From Acanthosepion lycidas (Eukaryota > Mollusca > Cephalopoda > Sepiida > Sepiidae): DNA of 64,000 nt. The stretch is from the NCBI GenBank assembly GCA_963932145.1, contig OZ010580.1, positions 31,611,767 through 31,675,766 on the forward strand, given 5' to 3'. A program made the translations under genes and the position numbers. Under the pieces are notes generated by a model, which worked only from the letters and a program-made list of their open reading frames with translations, was not told where the DNA came from and searched no databases. This document shows, piece by piece, positions 53,931-64,000 of this stretch (positions are counted from its first letter, which is position 1; each line of letters starts with the position of its first letter).

Positions 53931-54300
53931 GCTTATGGCCATATTATATTGAAACAGCGGTTTTCATATGATCACCAAAGTTAAGTAATGTTGTACCTAG
54001 ATAGGTGACCACTTGGGAATACCAGGAGCTGGAAGATTGGATGTGGAGGTTGTATAATGGCTTGGAATTGGAAATGAGAGAGCCAAGTTCCAATTCCAGT
54101 CAGGTTTGTTATATTCATGTACACAAAAAACCCTTGGGAAAGATATGAATCTATGTTTTATCCCCCAGCTATTGGTTATTTAGTAGAACTTGTATTAGTA
54201 AACCATTATTATCTCTTCAAAACTCTTACAATTGAAAAATATTTTCTGGTTTTAAATAACCTACAAAAAGTTGATAAGTTGTAAAAACAAATCAATGATT
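53931..54300 (+). mobile_element. 5S-headed SINE-C, most complete copy
   Basis: 5S-like part 53931-54030: GCTTATGGCCATATTATATT, CATATGATCACCAAAGTTAA, CCTAGATAGGTGACCACTTG and GGAATACCAGG. The tRNA-like part reads GAGGTTGTATAATGGCTTGG and AGAGCCAAGTTCCAATTCC. The centre reads TTCATGTACAC and CCCTTGGGAAAGATATGAAT, the tail TAGTAGAACTTGTATTAG, AAACCATTATTATC and AAATAACCTACAAAAAG. No protein. It shows the full order head, tRNA-like part, centre, tail. Confidence 0.88.
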
Positions 54301-54304
54301 CAAC

Positions 54305-55135
54305 TTCATGTTTCTATACTAAGATTAATATTAGTCTGGCACTAAGTCAAATTAGTAAGTTACTCAGTAATGATTAAGTAGTCCACAATGTTACATTCTT
54401 CCCAAAAACAGATCTTCTGATTCATGCTACACTAATTTCCACAACTAGCTGGATGTGAATGCTTCGAACACCCAAAACTCAACTAAAAATCTGTCAGCTG
54501 CACAAGGCTCCACACATATCTTCCATTTGCTCACATACTCAAAGAAAAAAAAGCAATACAATCCAGAATTTCCAGCCAATAGCAATCACTCCCATCTAGA
54601 GAAACAAAATGAATACTGGGGCCAATTTGAGCCTCAAAATGGACATAAAAGCCCATCAAAGAGGCATTCAGAGTTAAACAGCATCTTGACCATGCTCGTC
54701 AAAAAGTGACTTTCCCTCTCAAAAGACATCAGACTCAACAAGTTCGCCAGCATGATCATCCAATCATCATGCCAAAGGTGTTGCTCTAGTAAATTACAAC
54801 TTATCTTACCTCTCCTTCCATACACCTCACAGAATGCTTTTACAGTTCCACTTATTTCTTTTATTTTTTATATAAAAGACATCTACCCTGATTTTTCATT
54901 TATATATACAATTGTTTATTTCGTTAAATTAAGTTGTTCCTTCTTCATTCTACCACCATAAGCTTAGTAAAACAAAATCATGTTCATATTGTAACAACAA
55001 GATGAGCTTGCTAACCATCATACAAATGTAGATATCTATATTTAAATATGTTTTTAATGGTACAAAATGTATTATGGCATTAAAGGCAAGAATCTTTTTA
55101 CTATAGGCCATAATAAATTTTAAAACAAAAACACG
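54305..55135. other. Unassigned stretch
   Basis: An open frame of 84 codons at 54455-54709 has no recognisable similarity and a Ser/Asn/Lys-rich composition. No second copy in the window. It could be an old repeat or an exon; I cannot tell. Confidence 0.35.
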
Positions 55136-55139
55136 AAGA

Positions 55140-55180
55140 CAATTTGACCGGTTTTGTCCCCTCTCCTCAGAACTGGAAAC
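55140..55180 (-). other. Hammerhead-ribozyme-like motif
   Basis: Minus strand: CAGTT, CTGAGGA (55164-55170), GAGGGGAC, AAAAC (55151-55155), CGGTC (55146-55150), AAATTG. If the A of AAAAC was once G (a CpG to CpA change), this reads GAAAC-CG-GUC, the tiny stem III of minimal hammerheads. CAGTT and AAATTG could form a weak stem I. Stem II is poor. Confidence 0.4.
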
Positions 55181-55184
55181 GGGG

Positions 55185-55920
55185 GAAACAAATTATGAGA
55201 AGAAAGTCTGTCGCGGATGACGTGAATGAATGGACAGGGAAAAAAATATAATAATAAAAATTATAACGCCAAAGATGCTAGAGACACAACACCACAAGCC
55301 CAAGCAAACAGTCCCTTTGTTTACAAAGAGTGGGTCACCTGGAACTGATGAACAGCATCTCCAACACCTTCAGATGGAATAACGAGTGTGCTCTGGCCAG
55401 AATAGAGAACCAGCTCACACTAAAATCCATAGCACAGGTCAGATTATTTATCAAGGGATCTGCTATAGAAGACCCGTATGTATTTCGAATGGTATCACCA
55501 AACGAAAAATTTTTGTTTAGTATTTTAGCAGGCACATGCTGTTTAATCTGTTTAAATATCTATATTTGCTAATCTTAGCTTAGTCTTGTACAGGGTCACA
55601 ATTTCTACACTAGCAAATTAGTCTACAATATGAACTTGCAAACTATTGATGTATGCCAAGTGCCCATTCTTACAATCTTGATTTATATATAAAGCTTTGT
55701 GCTGTGTTGCCAGTAATATTTCTTGTGGTGTCAAATAATTGTGTGTTGAAAGTATAGAGATACTTACAAATCTCTGATCAACAAATCAGTGGAATATGAC
55801 TTCAGTGAAAAATGGGTTAAAAAAAATAAAAAACATTCAGCATGTAACTTCTAGTGCTAAGAAAAGGCTGTAGATTAAAAACATAGTAATCCTTCTTTAT
55901 ACACACATGATAACAAATGT
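55185..55920. other. Unassigned, locally CpG-containing stretch
   Basis: 55205-55330 has several CpG sites (GTCGCGGATGACGTG) in an otherwise CpG-poor window. An 80-codon open frame (55330-55572) reads G-H-L-E-L-M-N-S-I-S-N-T and I-E-N-Q-L-T-L-K-S but was not recognised. It may be a young element end or an exon. Confidence 0.35.
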
Positions 55921-55924
55921 GTAA

Positions 55925-56490
55925 ACACATTATCATAAAAATTCAGCATGCGAATTCAGTAAATCCTAAAAACTTCAAATACCTCAGTGTATGGATTAGT
56001 TTTAACAAATTTAGGCAACAAGGAAATTAAACATAGAATAGGCTGCACTAGAAGTAGTTTGACCTAACATTGTAATCTTCTACAAAACTAAAATATTAAC
56101 CTGAAAGTCATATTCTTAAATAGCTTTGTCAAATCTAAGCTTTCATATGGATGTAATGCATGGCACCAAAACCATTCAAAAATATCTAAACTGTCAGTTG
56201 TATACAACTGGTTTCTCATATCAGTGGTTAAAATGTCTATGAGCAAAAGTGAAACATGCCTTGGTGAAAACCATCCTTCATCTTACACCTTGTGAATTGG
56301 TGCAAACAGAATCACAAAGAACTGTACTAAATAAGAGAAACCACATAACTCAAGGGCTAACAGCAACAGCTAAAATGGATAGCATATATAACTCAAAAGA
56401 AAATAATGACATATTCGTAATGTTGACAATAGACACTACTACAAATAATAGGTTAGGTAAGAACTCCCCCAATCAATATCAGACTTGAGA
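55925..56490 (+). mobile_element. LINE-D fragment, fourth non-LTR family
   Basis: Shifted plus frames read N-F-K-Y-L-S-V-W-I-S near 55975, K-E-I-K-H-R-I-G-C-like near 56020, F-V-K-S-K-L-S-Y-G-C-N-A-W near 56125-56165, then (56249-56488) K-E-N-N-D-I-F-V-M-L-T and N-N-R-L-G-K-N-S-P. This is the order of a non-LTR polymerase thumb and C-terminus and differs from LINE-A, -B and -C. Heavily decayed. Confidence 0.6.
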
Positions 56491-56524
56491 AACCAATTTT
56501 CCTGGAATATATTTTTTAAAAGAA

Positions 56525-56850
56525 AGAGTTTATAATTTTAACTGAAAGCAGTACTGGCTGCTAAGTCAGTGAATGTCAGATACTTTACTTATAAGGAATA
56601 TGGTTAATGTTACCATTATTACATGATAAAAGTGCTACCCAACTTGCTTTGTAAGATATTTGACAATTTACCTTGCTGACATGATTGGCAAACCTCTCCC
56701 CCACTGAGAGATATGGGATATGACAAGAGAAAGATTTTATAAATTTAAACCAACACTAGTACTTGATGCTTGGTCAATGAATGCTGAATGTTTACTAATA
56801 AGGAAATGGCTAATATTACCATTACCATATTGAAAAATGTAACTCATTTA
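56525..56850 (+). repeat. Two diverged copies of a 100-bp repeat
   Basis: 56535-56640 and 56740-56845 share TTTATAA(A)TTT-AAC, GTACT-GG-T, GTCA(A)TGAATG and AATAAGGAAATGGCTAATAT-like blocks. A third copy is at 62035-62135. The second copy begins R-F-Y-K-F-K-P-T-L, like the last residues of the Penelope element at 1300-1337, so this may be Penelope 3' sequence. Confidence 0.65.
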
Positions 56851-56854
56851 TTTC

Positions 56855-57510
56855 ATAACGTGAGTCCAGACTACAAGGATGAAAAGCACTGTAGATAGGG
56901 AAAGAAATGTCGATCTATCTTTTTATGTGCGTGTATGATTCCTTCAATGTCATTTTGTGCTTACTAAGGATTCACTCTCTCTTTGCTCAATTGCATGTTC
57001 TGTCACCCAAATATTTCTAGTCTCTTTATCAGTAGCTTATCAGTGTTAAGTGGTATCTATTTTTCCAGATGCTTTTGCATCTCAAACCATAAGCTCTACA
57101 GACTTATCTTGAAATATTCCAGTCACACAGACACATAGCTGCAAGAAGACAGTGCCAGTACATTATCTTGCAACAGTACATGGCCATAAGTAGAGAAATA
57201 TAGATATGCAGGTTGTATTGTGCCAATCAATTTTGAAGGACCTGGCTGCCTGCTTTGAAAATTAGCAAACAAAATTCTTGCTTTTCCTTTATGCAAGGAA
57301 CTCACCAAACACAGGCCTCCAAACTCATATGATCATTATTATTAGTATGGTTATCATCCTTATCATTATTAATGTTATTATTATTACTGATACTGAAAGT
57401 CAGGTACAAGGACACTCATCACTTACTAAATTCCAGGTAGGGCTTGTGACTTGTCAGTCTAGAAACACCACCATATATTAATGTCTTCTGTTAGTATAAG
57501 TATATAATCT
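56855..57510. other. Unassigned stretch
   Basis: Nothing recognised. An ATT-rich run lies near 57335-57390. Confidence 0.45.
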
Positions 57511-57514
57511 ACTG

Positions 57515-57645
57515 CCAGCTTGTTAGAGCTGTCATGTAGTTGGTATTACCTAATGGTCACCTATCTGAGTACTGAGTATCTGAGGCTCAGTTGCTTAACT
57601 TCAGTGATCAGATGAGAACTGGTGTTTCAGCATCATATGTCTGTA
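57515..57645 (-). other. 5S-rRNA-like SINE head, minus strand
   Basis: On the minus strand: GGTTACAGACATATGATGCT, CATCTGATCACTGAAGTTAA, GCAACTGAGCCTCAG, TACTCAGATAGGTGACC, TTAGGTAATACCAAC. This follows 5S order. No tRNA-like part was seen after it. Confidence 0.75.
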
Positions 57646-57729
57646 ACCACATAAAAAAAAAAAACCCACTTATACTAAAAACACTGAATCTTGTATATAG
57701 CCAAATAGATGAAATTGGGACAGGAAATT

Positions 57730-58190
57730 TACCTATTGTTTACATTATTTATGTTCAGACTAATATCCTCATTTTTTTTTTTTACTATCATAACATTTCA
57801 GTTGTTCTGACTGGCCTTGATCAAGTATTCAATTCGAAAATAGCCTGGTAGATGAAAGCATTAGTTCATAAATTTGATGGCAGGCTAATTGTGAGTCATT
57901 TCCTGGAGTGGGTAGGATAAACTTAGACTTAGTAAAACAGAGTGAGCAGTAAGTGAGCAATACTAAATAAAAACAAGATGAGTTGTCCCTGGACATGGAC
58001 AACAGAATGAGAACAATCCACACTCATAAATTAAATAAAGGGTTCAGTTCAAAATATCATGCCACTTGATAAAGGCTGGTAAGCACAACAGCAAAAATGT
58101 TGTTATAATAACAACAAAGATGGAGATAATAGTTCAAATGTAAACAATGTAAATAATAACTGCTCATTTCAGAAATTCAGACAGAATGTC
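57730..58190 (+). mobile_element. SINE-A with both inverted arms, diverged
   Basis: The left arm (57731-57825) is the reversed tail: GTTTACATTATTTATG, CAGACTAATATCCTCAT, AACATTTCAGTTG, TGACTGGCCTTG. The middle has a tRNA-like GCCTGGTAGATGAAAGCATT. The right arm (58028-58190) has AATAAAGGGTTCAGTTC, TTGATAAAGGCTGG, ACAAAGATGGAGATAATAG, AACAATGTAAATAAT and TTTCAGAAATTCAGACAG. It confirms that the inverted-arm layout recurs. Confidence 0.8.
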
Positions 58191-58194
58191 ATTT

Positions 58195-58580
58195 ATCTAG
58201 ACTTGAACACCAAATTCTAGCATGGGTGAGAGATACCTGACTATCTCTACCACAAAGCCTGCTCTGTTCTCCAATAGCATTAGATAACATATGCAAAGTT
58301 GTAAAAATGCTGTATTCCTTTGTGTAAATTGACAAGTGTCCAATTATTTTTGCCAGACACTGAAAATAACCTGTTCTTTATATTTGACAAAGAATTTATA
58401 AAATAGTTGAAATGAATGCTATGTGATGATATGCTAGAAAAAGTTTGTATAATTAAATGGTTTACTTGAGTTGTTTATATGCATCTATGGAAATTTCATA
58501 GTGTGAATCCTCTTTTATAAAGGGTTGTATGGCTGCTTTTGAAGTCAGTTCATATTCAAATGATCAATTATGTAATATTG
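58195..58580. other. Unassigned AT-rich stretch
   Basis: Nothing recognised. Confidence 0.45.
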
Positions 58581-58584
58581 ATAA

Positions 58585-58738
58585 TATAGATATAGAGAGT
58601 GTAGACATAGGAATCAACACCGCATGATGACTGTTAGTTTTATGCTTCAATGTGATTTTCGAATTTTAAATATCCCTTTGAAGTCAGAGATTGACAGTCA
58701 CCATACAGTGTTGATTCCTATGTCCACACTATCTATAA
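58585..58738. mobile_element. Small TIR element (MITE), both arms present
   Basis: The left arm (about 58585-58640) reads GTAGACATAGGAATCAACAC, then GCATGATGACTGTTAG. The right arm, reversed (58738 back to about 58688), reads GTGGACATAGGAATCAACAC, then GTATGGTGACTGTCA. About 45 bp lie between. Single arms occur at 36255 and 42695. No protein. Confidence 0.85.
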
Positions 58739-58976
58739 ATGTTCTCTGATATTGAGTACTCTCCCACATAAAGATAACAAATTTAGCATTATATATATAA
58801 TTTATTTTAAAAAACCTATTGAAAGAGAAAATATCTTGCCTAGACAAAAAGTTCTTGAGAGTGCCACTATTGAAATTTACCAAAATGTAAACTTACACTC
58901 CATATCTTTTAAAATATCTTTCTTAAAAGATAAACAAACCTTTTCCTAAGTCAACATACATTACCATAATTTGTAT

Positions 58977-59330
58977 TTTTTTAATCATTTCACCCAACTA
59001 ATGAATAAAGCAGCCATTAAGAAGCAAGGAGTTACTGAGTGTTAGAGAATATGATAAAAACTACTATTAAGGAGAGAGGACAATAAAAGAACAACAATTA
59101 AGAAGATAGAAGATAACAATTGACATTGTACTTAAACTTTTGAAGATCAAAGTTGACTGGGAAGCAGGAAACTTATGATTCCATCTTGCCATTTCAACTG
59201 TAAAATGATGAGTTTGCCACCAATCTAGTACTGCACTTAAATTCATAAAGTCTAGGTTCCATAGTGGAAAGTTCATCAGAACAACTACCATGAAAGTATA
59301 TATAGAAAAGGCAGAGGGAAGATACATTCT
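58977..59330 (-). mobile_element. LINE-A copy, minus strand, 3' fragment
   Basis: Minus strand ends in GGGTGAAATGA and an A-run (58977-58995). Minus frames read F-S-I-Y-T-F-M, N-F-P-L-W-N-L-D-F-M and Q-S-T-L-I-F-K-S-L-S. A part between 59160 and 59175 is deleted relative to other copies. Confidence 0.8.
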
Positions 59331-59334
59331 ATTA

Positions 59335-60045
59335 TTTAAAATAAATAAATATATCAAATAATTTCTAAAACTAAAATAAAATAATCTTATAGTTCTTCTT
59401 GTCCCTCCCTTAATTAGCACAAGGTCAAATAAACTTTGCTAATATGTGATAAATAATGGACTATTCTGTTTTGATCATGTGGAAAGATGAAAAAGACACT
59501 ACTTGGTTTCAGTGAAAAAATGAAAGAAAGATGGAAAGAAAATGTCTGTTTCAGTGAAATGAAAAAGTAGTCAATTTTAAATCTTTTCATTTGGACTCCT
59601 TTACTTTAAATAATGACCAGCATTCATATTTATGATTGTTATTACAATATTTTGTTAAAACTGTTAAGCTCAAATATTTAACAATGTGATAGTGGAGTTC
59701 CTATGAATATTTTATTATTGTGGAGATTGTTCAATAATTAACTTCTGAATTAAGATTCATGAGAAAATTCAAATAGCAAAACTATGAAATAATTAATAAT
59801 TACTTAAAAAAAAAGAATTCAACAACAATAAAAAAAATCTACTCACTTTTGTTTACTAGACATTAAGTTACATTACTTAGCATCCTCCATAGTTTACCTT
59901 GACTTTCACAGTTAGCCTGAAGAATATTTATGAGTATTCTTAAATTAAAAAATTTTGAAAACCTAATGATATTTTTACTTCTGTTTATAAATACTTGGTG
60001 CAAAATACAATCAGTCCATCAGTGAAGAAAAGGTTTCATTTTGTT

Positions 60046-60048
<3 letters not shown>
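59335..60048. other. Unassigned AT-rich stretch
   Basis: Nothing recognised. Confidence 0.45.
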
Positions 60049-60092
<44 letters not shown>

Positions 60093-60111
60093 CAGAGAGA
60101 GAGAGAGAGAG
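60049..60111. repeat. (TA)n(GA)n microsatellite
   Basis: A TA run, then a GA run. Confidence 0.93.
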
Positions 60112-60124
60112 GATTTTCACATTA

Positions 60125-60492
60125 TTTTTTGATGTATTCATCAGATCAGTTCTTAGAACGAAACAGCCAGACTATCCACATATATGATTTGATTTTCTTG
60201 GTGAAGGCTTGTGCAGAACTGACCACAAATACAGAGAACTGGTGCATGGCATGCCACAAGGTTCCCAAACAACCCTTCAGGTTTGAAATTCAGGGTGGTC
60301 CTTCTCCTAGACCGGTTGCCAACCAAGGCTATAGGATACAGTCTGTCCTGCTATTTACTGATAACTGAGATGAGAAGGGATTGATTCATACCTTTCCCAA
60401 TGGTATTTGCACATAAGTGAGCATAATGAACTTGACTGGGATTTGAACTTAGCTTTCTGATTCCTCAGTCTGTGCTGCTATCCATTACTCCA

Positions 60493-60497
<5 letters not shown>
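60125..60497 (-). mobile_element. SINE-C copy, minus strand, long-tail form
   Basis: Minus strand from 60497: CACGGTGGAGTAATGGATAG, then AAATCCCAGTCAAGTTC with the B-box-like part (60438-60448), ACTTATGTGCAAATACC, GGGAAAGGTATGAATC, AGCAGGACAGACTGTATCC, TTGGTTGGCAACCGG, CTAGGAGAAGGACC, GGGAACCTTGTGGCATGCC. It matches the 9.9-kb copy for nearly its whole length. No 5S head. Confidence 0.88.

Positions 60498-60560
<63 letters not shown>
60498..60560. repeat. (GT)n microsatellite
   Basis: About 31 GT units abutting the SINE-C head. Confidence 0.97.
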
Positions 60561-60562
<2 letters not shown>

Positions 60563-60564
60563 AT

Positions 60565-61190
60565 TAATAATACTTTCGTCTATCTCTTTGTCATTGTCAG
60601 TGATATAATGAAAAGTTTTTATTGGTTCCATCCTGGCGTTTTTAGAAATGCCATAGTTCTGATTTAAATATACATGTATAAGATAATTAACTACTGAGTA
60701 ATCTTGTTTATTCATTTATAAATAATTATAAATTTAGTGGCTTGGAAGTGATTTGACATCAAGCTTAGTAGCCATTTTAATAAAGCTTTAAGCAAGCATG
60801 AATAAATGTTTTTGTCCAAAACATAGATGCTGAAAATACTTGTAATAAACTAATATATATATGTATGTATATACACATACACAGACATAAAAGTACAATA
60901 ATAAGATAGAAAAGATTTCATGTCAACTAACATAGAAGACGATCTCACTAATCTTTTTACTAATGGTTGAGTGTATGACTATTTTTTTCATTATTTTACC
61001 CTGAGTATGAATTGTAAAGTTTAGTATTCATTCAAAGGTCAAATCTTTTGTTTGCAGCCAAGAAAGGGTGAGAGATTGGTCAATTAAGTTGCTTATAAAT
61101 TTTTAATATTAAAAGAAATCATTATGTGGTTATTTTTAACTATCAAACAGAAATAAAAATGAGAGCATCAACTAGTTGCTTTATTCACTT
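60565..61190. other. Unassigned AT-rich stretch
   Basis: Nothing recognised. Confidence 0.45.
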
Positions 61191-61259
61191 GAACTCATTG
61201 GCATTGTTCATGTCTGGCTTTGAGTGAATTTAAGTGAGAACTGTACTTCTTTGAACCTT

Positions 61260-61700
61260 GCTGAATGGCACTACAGACACGGCTGGTGTGTCTTACCCTG
61301 AAAACCCCCAATCAGAGGTGGTGCGTTTTTTGGGTGCCTCTGCCATTTTTTTCAGCACTGTTTTATGGCCATCCACAATTTTTTTTTAACTATTTTTAAA
61401 CTGACATTACATTGTCAGTCATCAACTAATAATATACATTGTGTATCTGCATGGCTGGTGTGCTGTATAATATGCAGGAAACCCTGATGAGGTTAGAGCA
61501 GTGTTATTTTGTTTTTTTGCTTTTTGCACTTATTACTTTTTTCTACCTAAGTTATATTGTCAATTATCAACTATAATAATTTACAGGACCAGTGCTTGCT
61601 ACCCTGAACCTCGCAATCACATGGGAGCCCCATGCCTAATGGGAAGTGGGGCAGAAATGCTAATTTCAGTAGTGCATATTTTTCTAAATTTAAATTTTTT
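61260..61700 (+). repeat. Degenerate tandem repeat, about three units
   Basis: GGCTGGTGTGTCTTACCCTG (61281) resembles ACCAGTGCTTGCTACCCTGA (61587), and ATGGCTGGTGTGCTG occurs at 61452. TTACATTGTCAGTCATCAAC (61409) resembles TTATATTGTCAATTATCAAC (61553). The unit is 140-170 bp, strongly diverged, origin unknown. Confidence 0.5.
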
Positions 61701-61764
61701 TCTGAACAGTTATCTTGGTAAAATCATTTTTTATTCTGAGATCATCCTCTAAGGAGGATCACTG

Positions 61765-63355
61765 ATTTTTTTTTTTTTTACTAATAGTCATACTAACCAG
61801 ATTTTCACAGATAGTAATTAAAAAAAGATTTTTAGTCCCAATTTTTCACATTTCAGGAAAAATAAAACTGAGAAAATGACCATTTAGAAAATAAAAATGT
61901 TTAATGATTTCAACACATGAAAAATTTTCCTGAAAACTGAAATGTTGTTTTTAAAACAAATTTTTAAGACAATTCCATTTGTGTTGTGTTGGAATCTTTA
62001 TAAAACTTTTTTTCAACAGATATATATCAGTGATTAATCTTTAGTGGTACTGGCTATTCTGTCAATGAATGTCAAATGTTTCCTTATAAGGAAATGGCTA
62101 ATATTACCTTTACAATTACAATATCTCCTTTGATAACTTTCTGGAAGTTTGAATAAAATCCTTTTTTTTTACTAAGTATTAGGTATAAGTTAGGTATTCT
62201 GATCCCAGAGACTGAACACACAATTTCTCTTCCCACTGATATTTTTTATTTCTCCTGCAATATCTCTTAAGATTCACATACTTGCTGATATGACAGTTAG
62301 ACTGTATCATATATGCTGATGCTTTCAGCTTGCATATGTTTCAGTAAACCTTTATTCCAGAGAAAATAGGTTTTATCTTGATATATGATCTGCCATACTT
62401 GATTTTATAGCCCTATCAAAGATTATGACTTTACAATGTTCTTCAAAAAAATATCTTCTGTTACCAGTCATTGTGACCTGTAAGTCATTGATCTTTCACT
62501 CAGTGAAATTGCACCTTTAAGAATTAATACTACTTATAACAGGATTATTTATTTTTGTGTCTGTTTGCCTCGGCTGGATCACAGTGTCTTTTCACAAAGT
62601 TGTCCTTGAACATGACCCACAAGTTGTTAAGACATGAAAGCATTGATTACAGAGTCGATAAAACATGCTATCAACTAAGAAAATAAGAAAAACAAAAGCA
62701 TCATCTCCTGATAATTAGATTATTTTCAAATCACTTTACAAAGGTTACGTTCTGGAAGATTGTAAAATTGTGGTGGTTGTAATACGGAATATCTTTGAGT
62801 GGTTTTCAAGATCACTTCAAAATGAGTATCACATCTTCAGATATGTTCTTTAACATCTTGTTAAGAACTTAAGCAATTAAGATAATTTTTCTTTGGCTTT
62901 TTTTATTTCCACTAATAAAATTTCAGGAGTCTTTATTGGACAACACAATAAGAAAGGCAATAATAATAAATTGAACTCTGAATTTATCAAGAAAGACTTT
63001 TCAGAAATAAGTTCAACTGTTTTAGTTTAAAAACTAATATTTAAGAATTGATTTTTATCTGTTTTCTAACACTAGTATGTTGTGAAAAAATTAGATCACA
63101 TGCATTTTTATTTATGTAATAAAAATGAAAAAGAACTGTTTGATAAAATGTTTAAAAAGAAACAAAGGAAAAGTGCAGGTGCTTCAAATAAAGTTATTGC
63201 TTTCTTTTTCTAAAGACATCTTGTCTGAAGTGCAGAGAAAAATAGAAATTTTGGTTAAAGTGCCCCAATAATGAAAAGTTAAAACAATGTGTAAAAAAAC
63301 TGTCCTTTTCCCCTAACAAGTATTTTTGCATGCATATGTGTGAGTGCATTTATTT
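61765..63355. other. Unassigned AT-rich stretch
   Basis: It contains the third copy of the 100-bp repeat (62035-62135, with GGAAATGGCTAATATTACC at 62090). Nothing else recognised. Confidence 0.45.
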
Positions 63356-63356
63356 T

Positions 63357-63395
<39 letters not shown>

Positions 63396-63398
63396 TTA
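63357..63398. repeat. (CT)n(TA)n microsatellite
   Basis: A CT run, then a TA run. Confidence 0.95.
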
Positions 63399-63399
63399 T

Positions 63400-64000
63400 A
63401 TTTGTATGGAAATGGAGATACAGGCACATACATGTGTGTATATATATATATACACATGACTATCTCTGAGGGTATATGGTTTGAAAGAACCTATTAGTTT
63501 AATTTCTTGGTTTGGTACATGACTTTTAACTCTTTTCACATATGAATAAATTTAAAAAAAATTAAACCTCATTTTCAAAGTTTAATATCACAAACTATAA
63601 ATAATATCAATAATAAAAGAAACAATAATCTTCTGAAAAGTCTTTTAAAGTTTATTTAAAGTTCTGGAAAAGCAGGAGGTAGTGAAAAAATAACAGAAAA
63701 TACTTAGAAGAGAGAATTTTTCATACTGACATTTTTTGATTTTTTTAATACAAAATCTTTGAAACCCTGCTGATTGTAAACCACTTTGTTTTGTTTTTTT
63801 CATTTCTCTCTTTCTTCTGAGATGAAAACTAATTTTAATTATTGGTGATTTTGATCATTCAATATTATTTATTCTTTAAATAAACTGCCCATAATAAAAC
63901 CAAGTATTTAAATACAACAGATTATATTTTATTTCATAAGAAGTAAAAGTTGAATTGCTCATCAACAAATATTCTAAATGAAGAAATTATACATAAATTA
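63400..64000. other. Unassigned AT-rich stretch to the window end
   Basis: No element or gene recognised. Confidence 0.45.

Noticed and set aside
54455..54709. 84-codon open frame as a possible gene
   Set aside because: No recognisable domain, biased composition, no upstream or downstream exon visible. Left as unassigned.

Overview
The window looks like AT-rich, repeat-dominated nuclear DNA of a large animal genome. The mix of elements is Penelope-like, jockey/CR1-type LINEs, a Ty3-type LTR element, Tc1/mariner remnants, many tRNA-headed SINEs, 5S-rRNA-headed SINEs and dozens of (TA)n tracts. This points to a lophotrochozoan, most likely a mollusc and perhaps a cephalopod; that assignment is inference only. 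I found no convincing host protein-coding gene. Every stretch with recognisable protein similarity is a decayed transposable-element fragment, and most other long open frames are (TA)n translations or shadows on the opposite strand.

Layout. 1-1340 is a degenerate Penelope-like element (reverse transcriptase plus GIY-YIG). 2.9-14.3 kb holds LINE, SINE and microsatellite debris, a Tc1-like transposase pseudogene (13.1-13.8 kb) and two tRNA-headed SINE families. 15.5-18.7 kb is a nest: a hairpin element carrying a hammerhead-like motif, split by the most complete jockey/CR1-like LINE of the window, followed by a 550-bp foldback element. 20.7-24.7 kb has more LINE and SINE copies and half of a short TIR element whose other half is at 44 kb. 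25.4-33.5 kb holds four copies of the same LINE (three on the minus strand, one on the plus), 5S-headed SINEs, a nearly identical 0.3-kb duplication and two minisatellites. 33.6-36.2 kb holds two hairpins, an internally deleted mariner-like element and the 3' end of a third LINE with a terminal C2H2 finger. 36.2-46 kb is mostly unassigned AT-rich DNA with a SINE-derived tandem array (38.85-39.63 kb), a LINE fragment cut by a tRNA-headed element with a clear 14-bp target duplication (45.04-45.53 kb), and further SINEs. 46.8-50.07 kb is a decayed Ty3-type element with a probable 5' LTR, gag, protease and reverse transcriptase. 50-64 kb is LINE and SINE debris, a small TIR element, microsatellites and long unassigned stretches.

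Recurring families: LINE-A (jockey/CR1-like, ten copies, seven on the minus strand), LINE-B (five copies), LINE-C and LINE-D (one each); SINE-A (tRNA-like core between long inverted arms, six copies), SINE-B (tRNA-headed, four copies), SINE-C (tRNA-like plus shared central domain, with or without a 5S-like head, at least ten copies). The most interesting signals are the composite 5S/tRNA SINEs with interchangeable tails, a tandem array apparently derived from that SINE, the inverted-arm SINE-A, and hammerhead-ribozyme-like cores at several element ends. All assignments were made by reading and comparing copies within the window; no database search was run.
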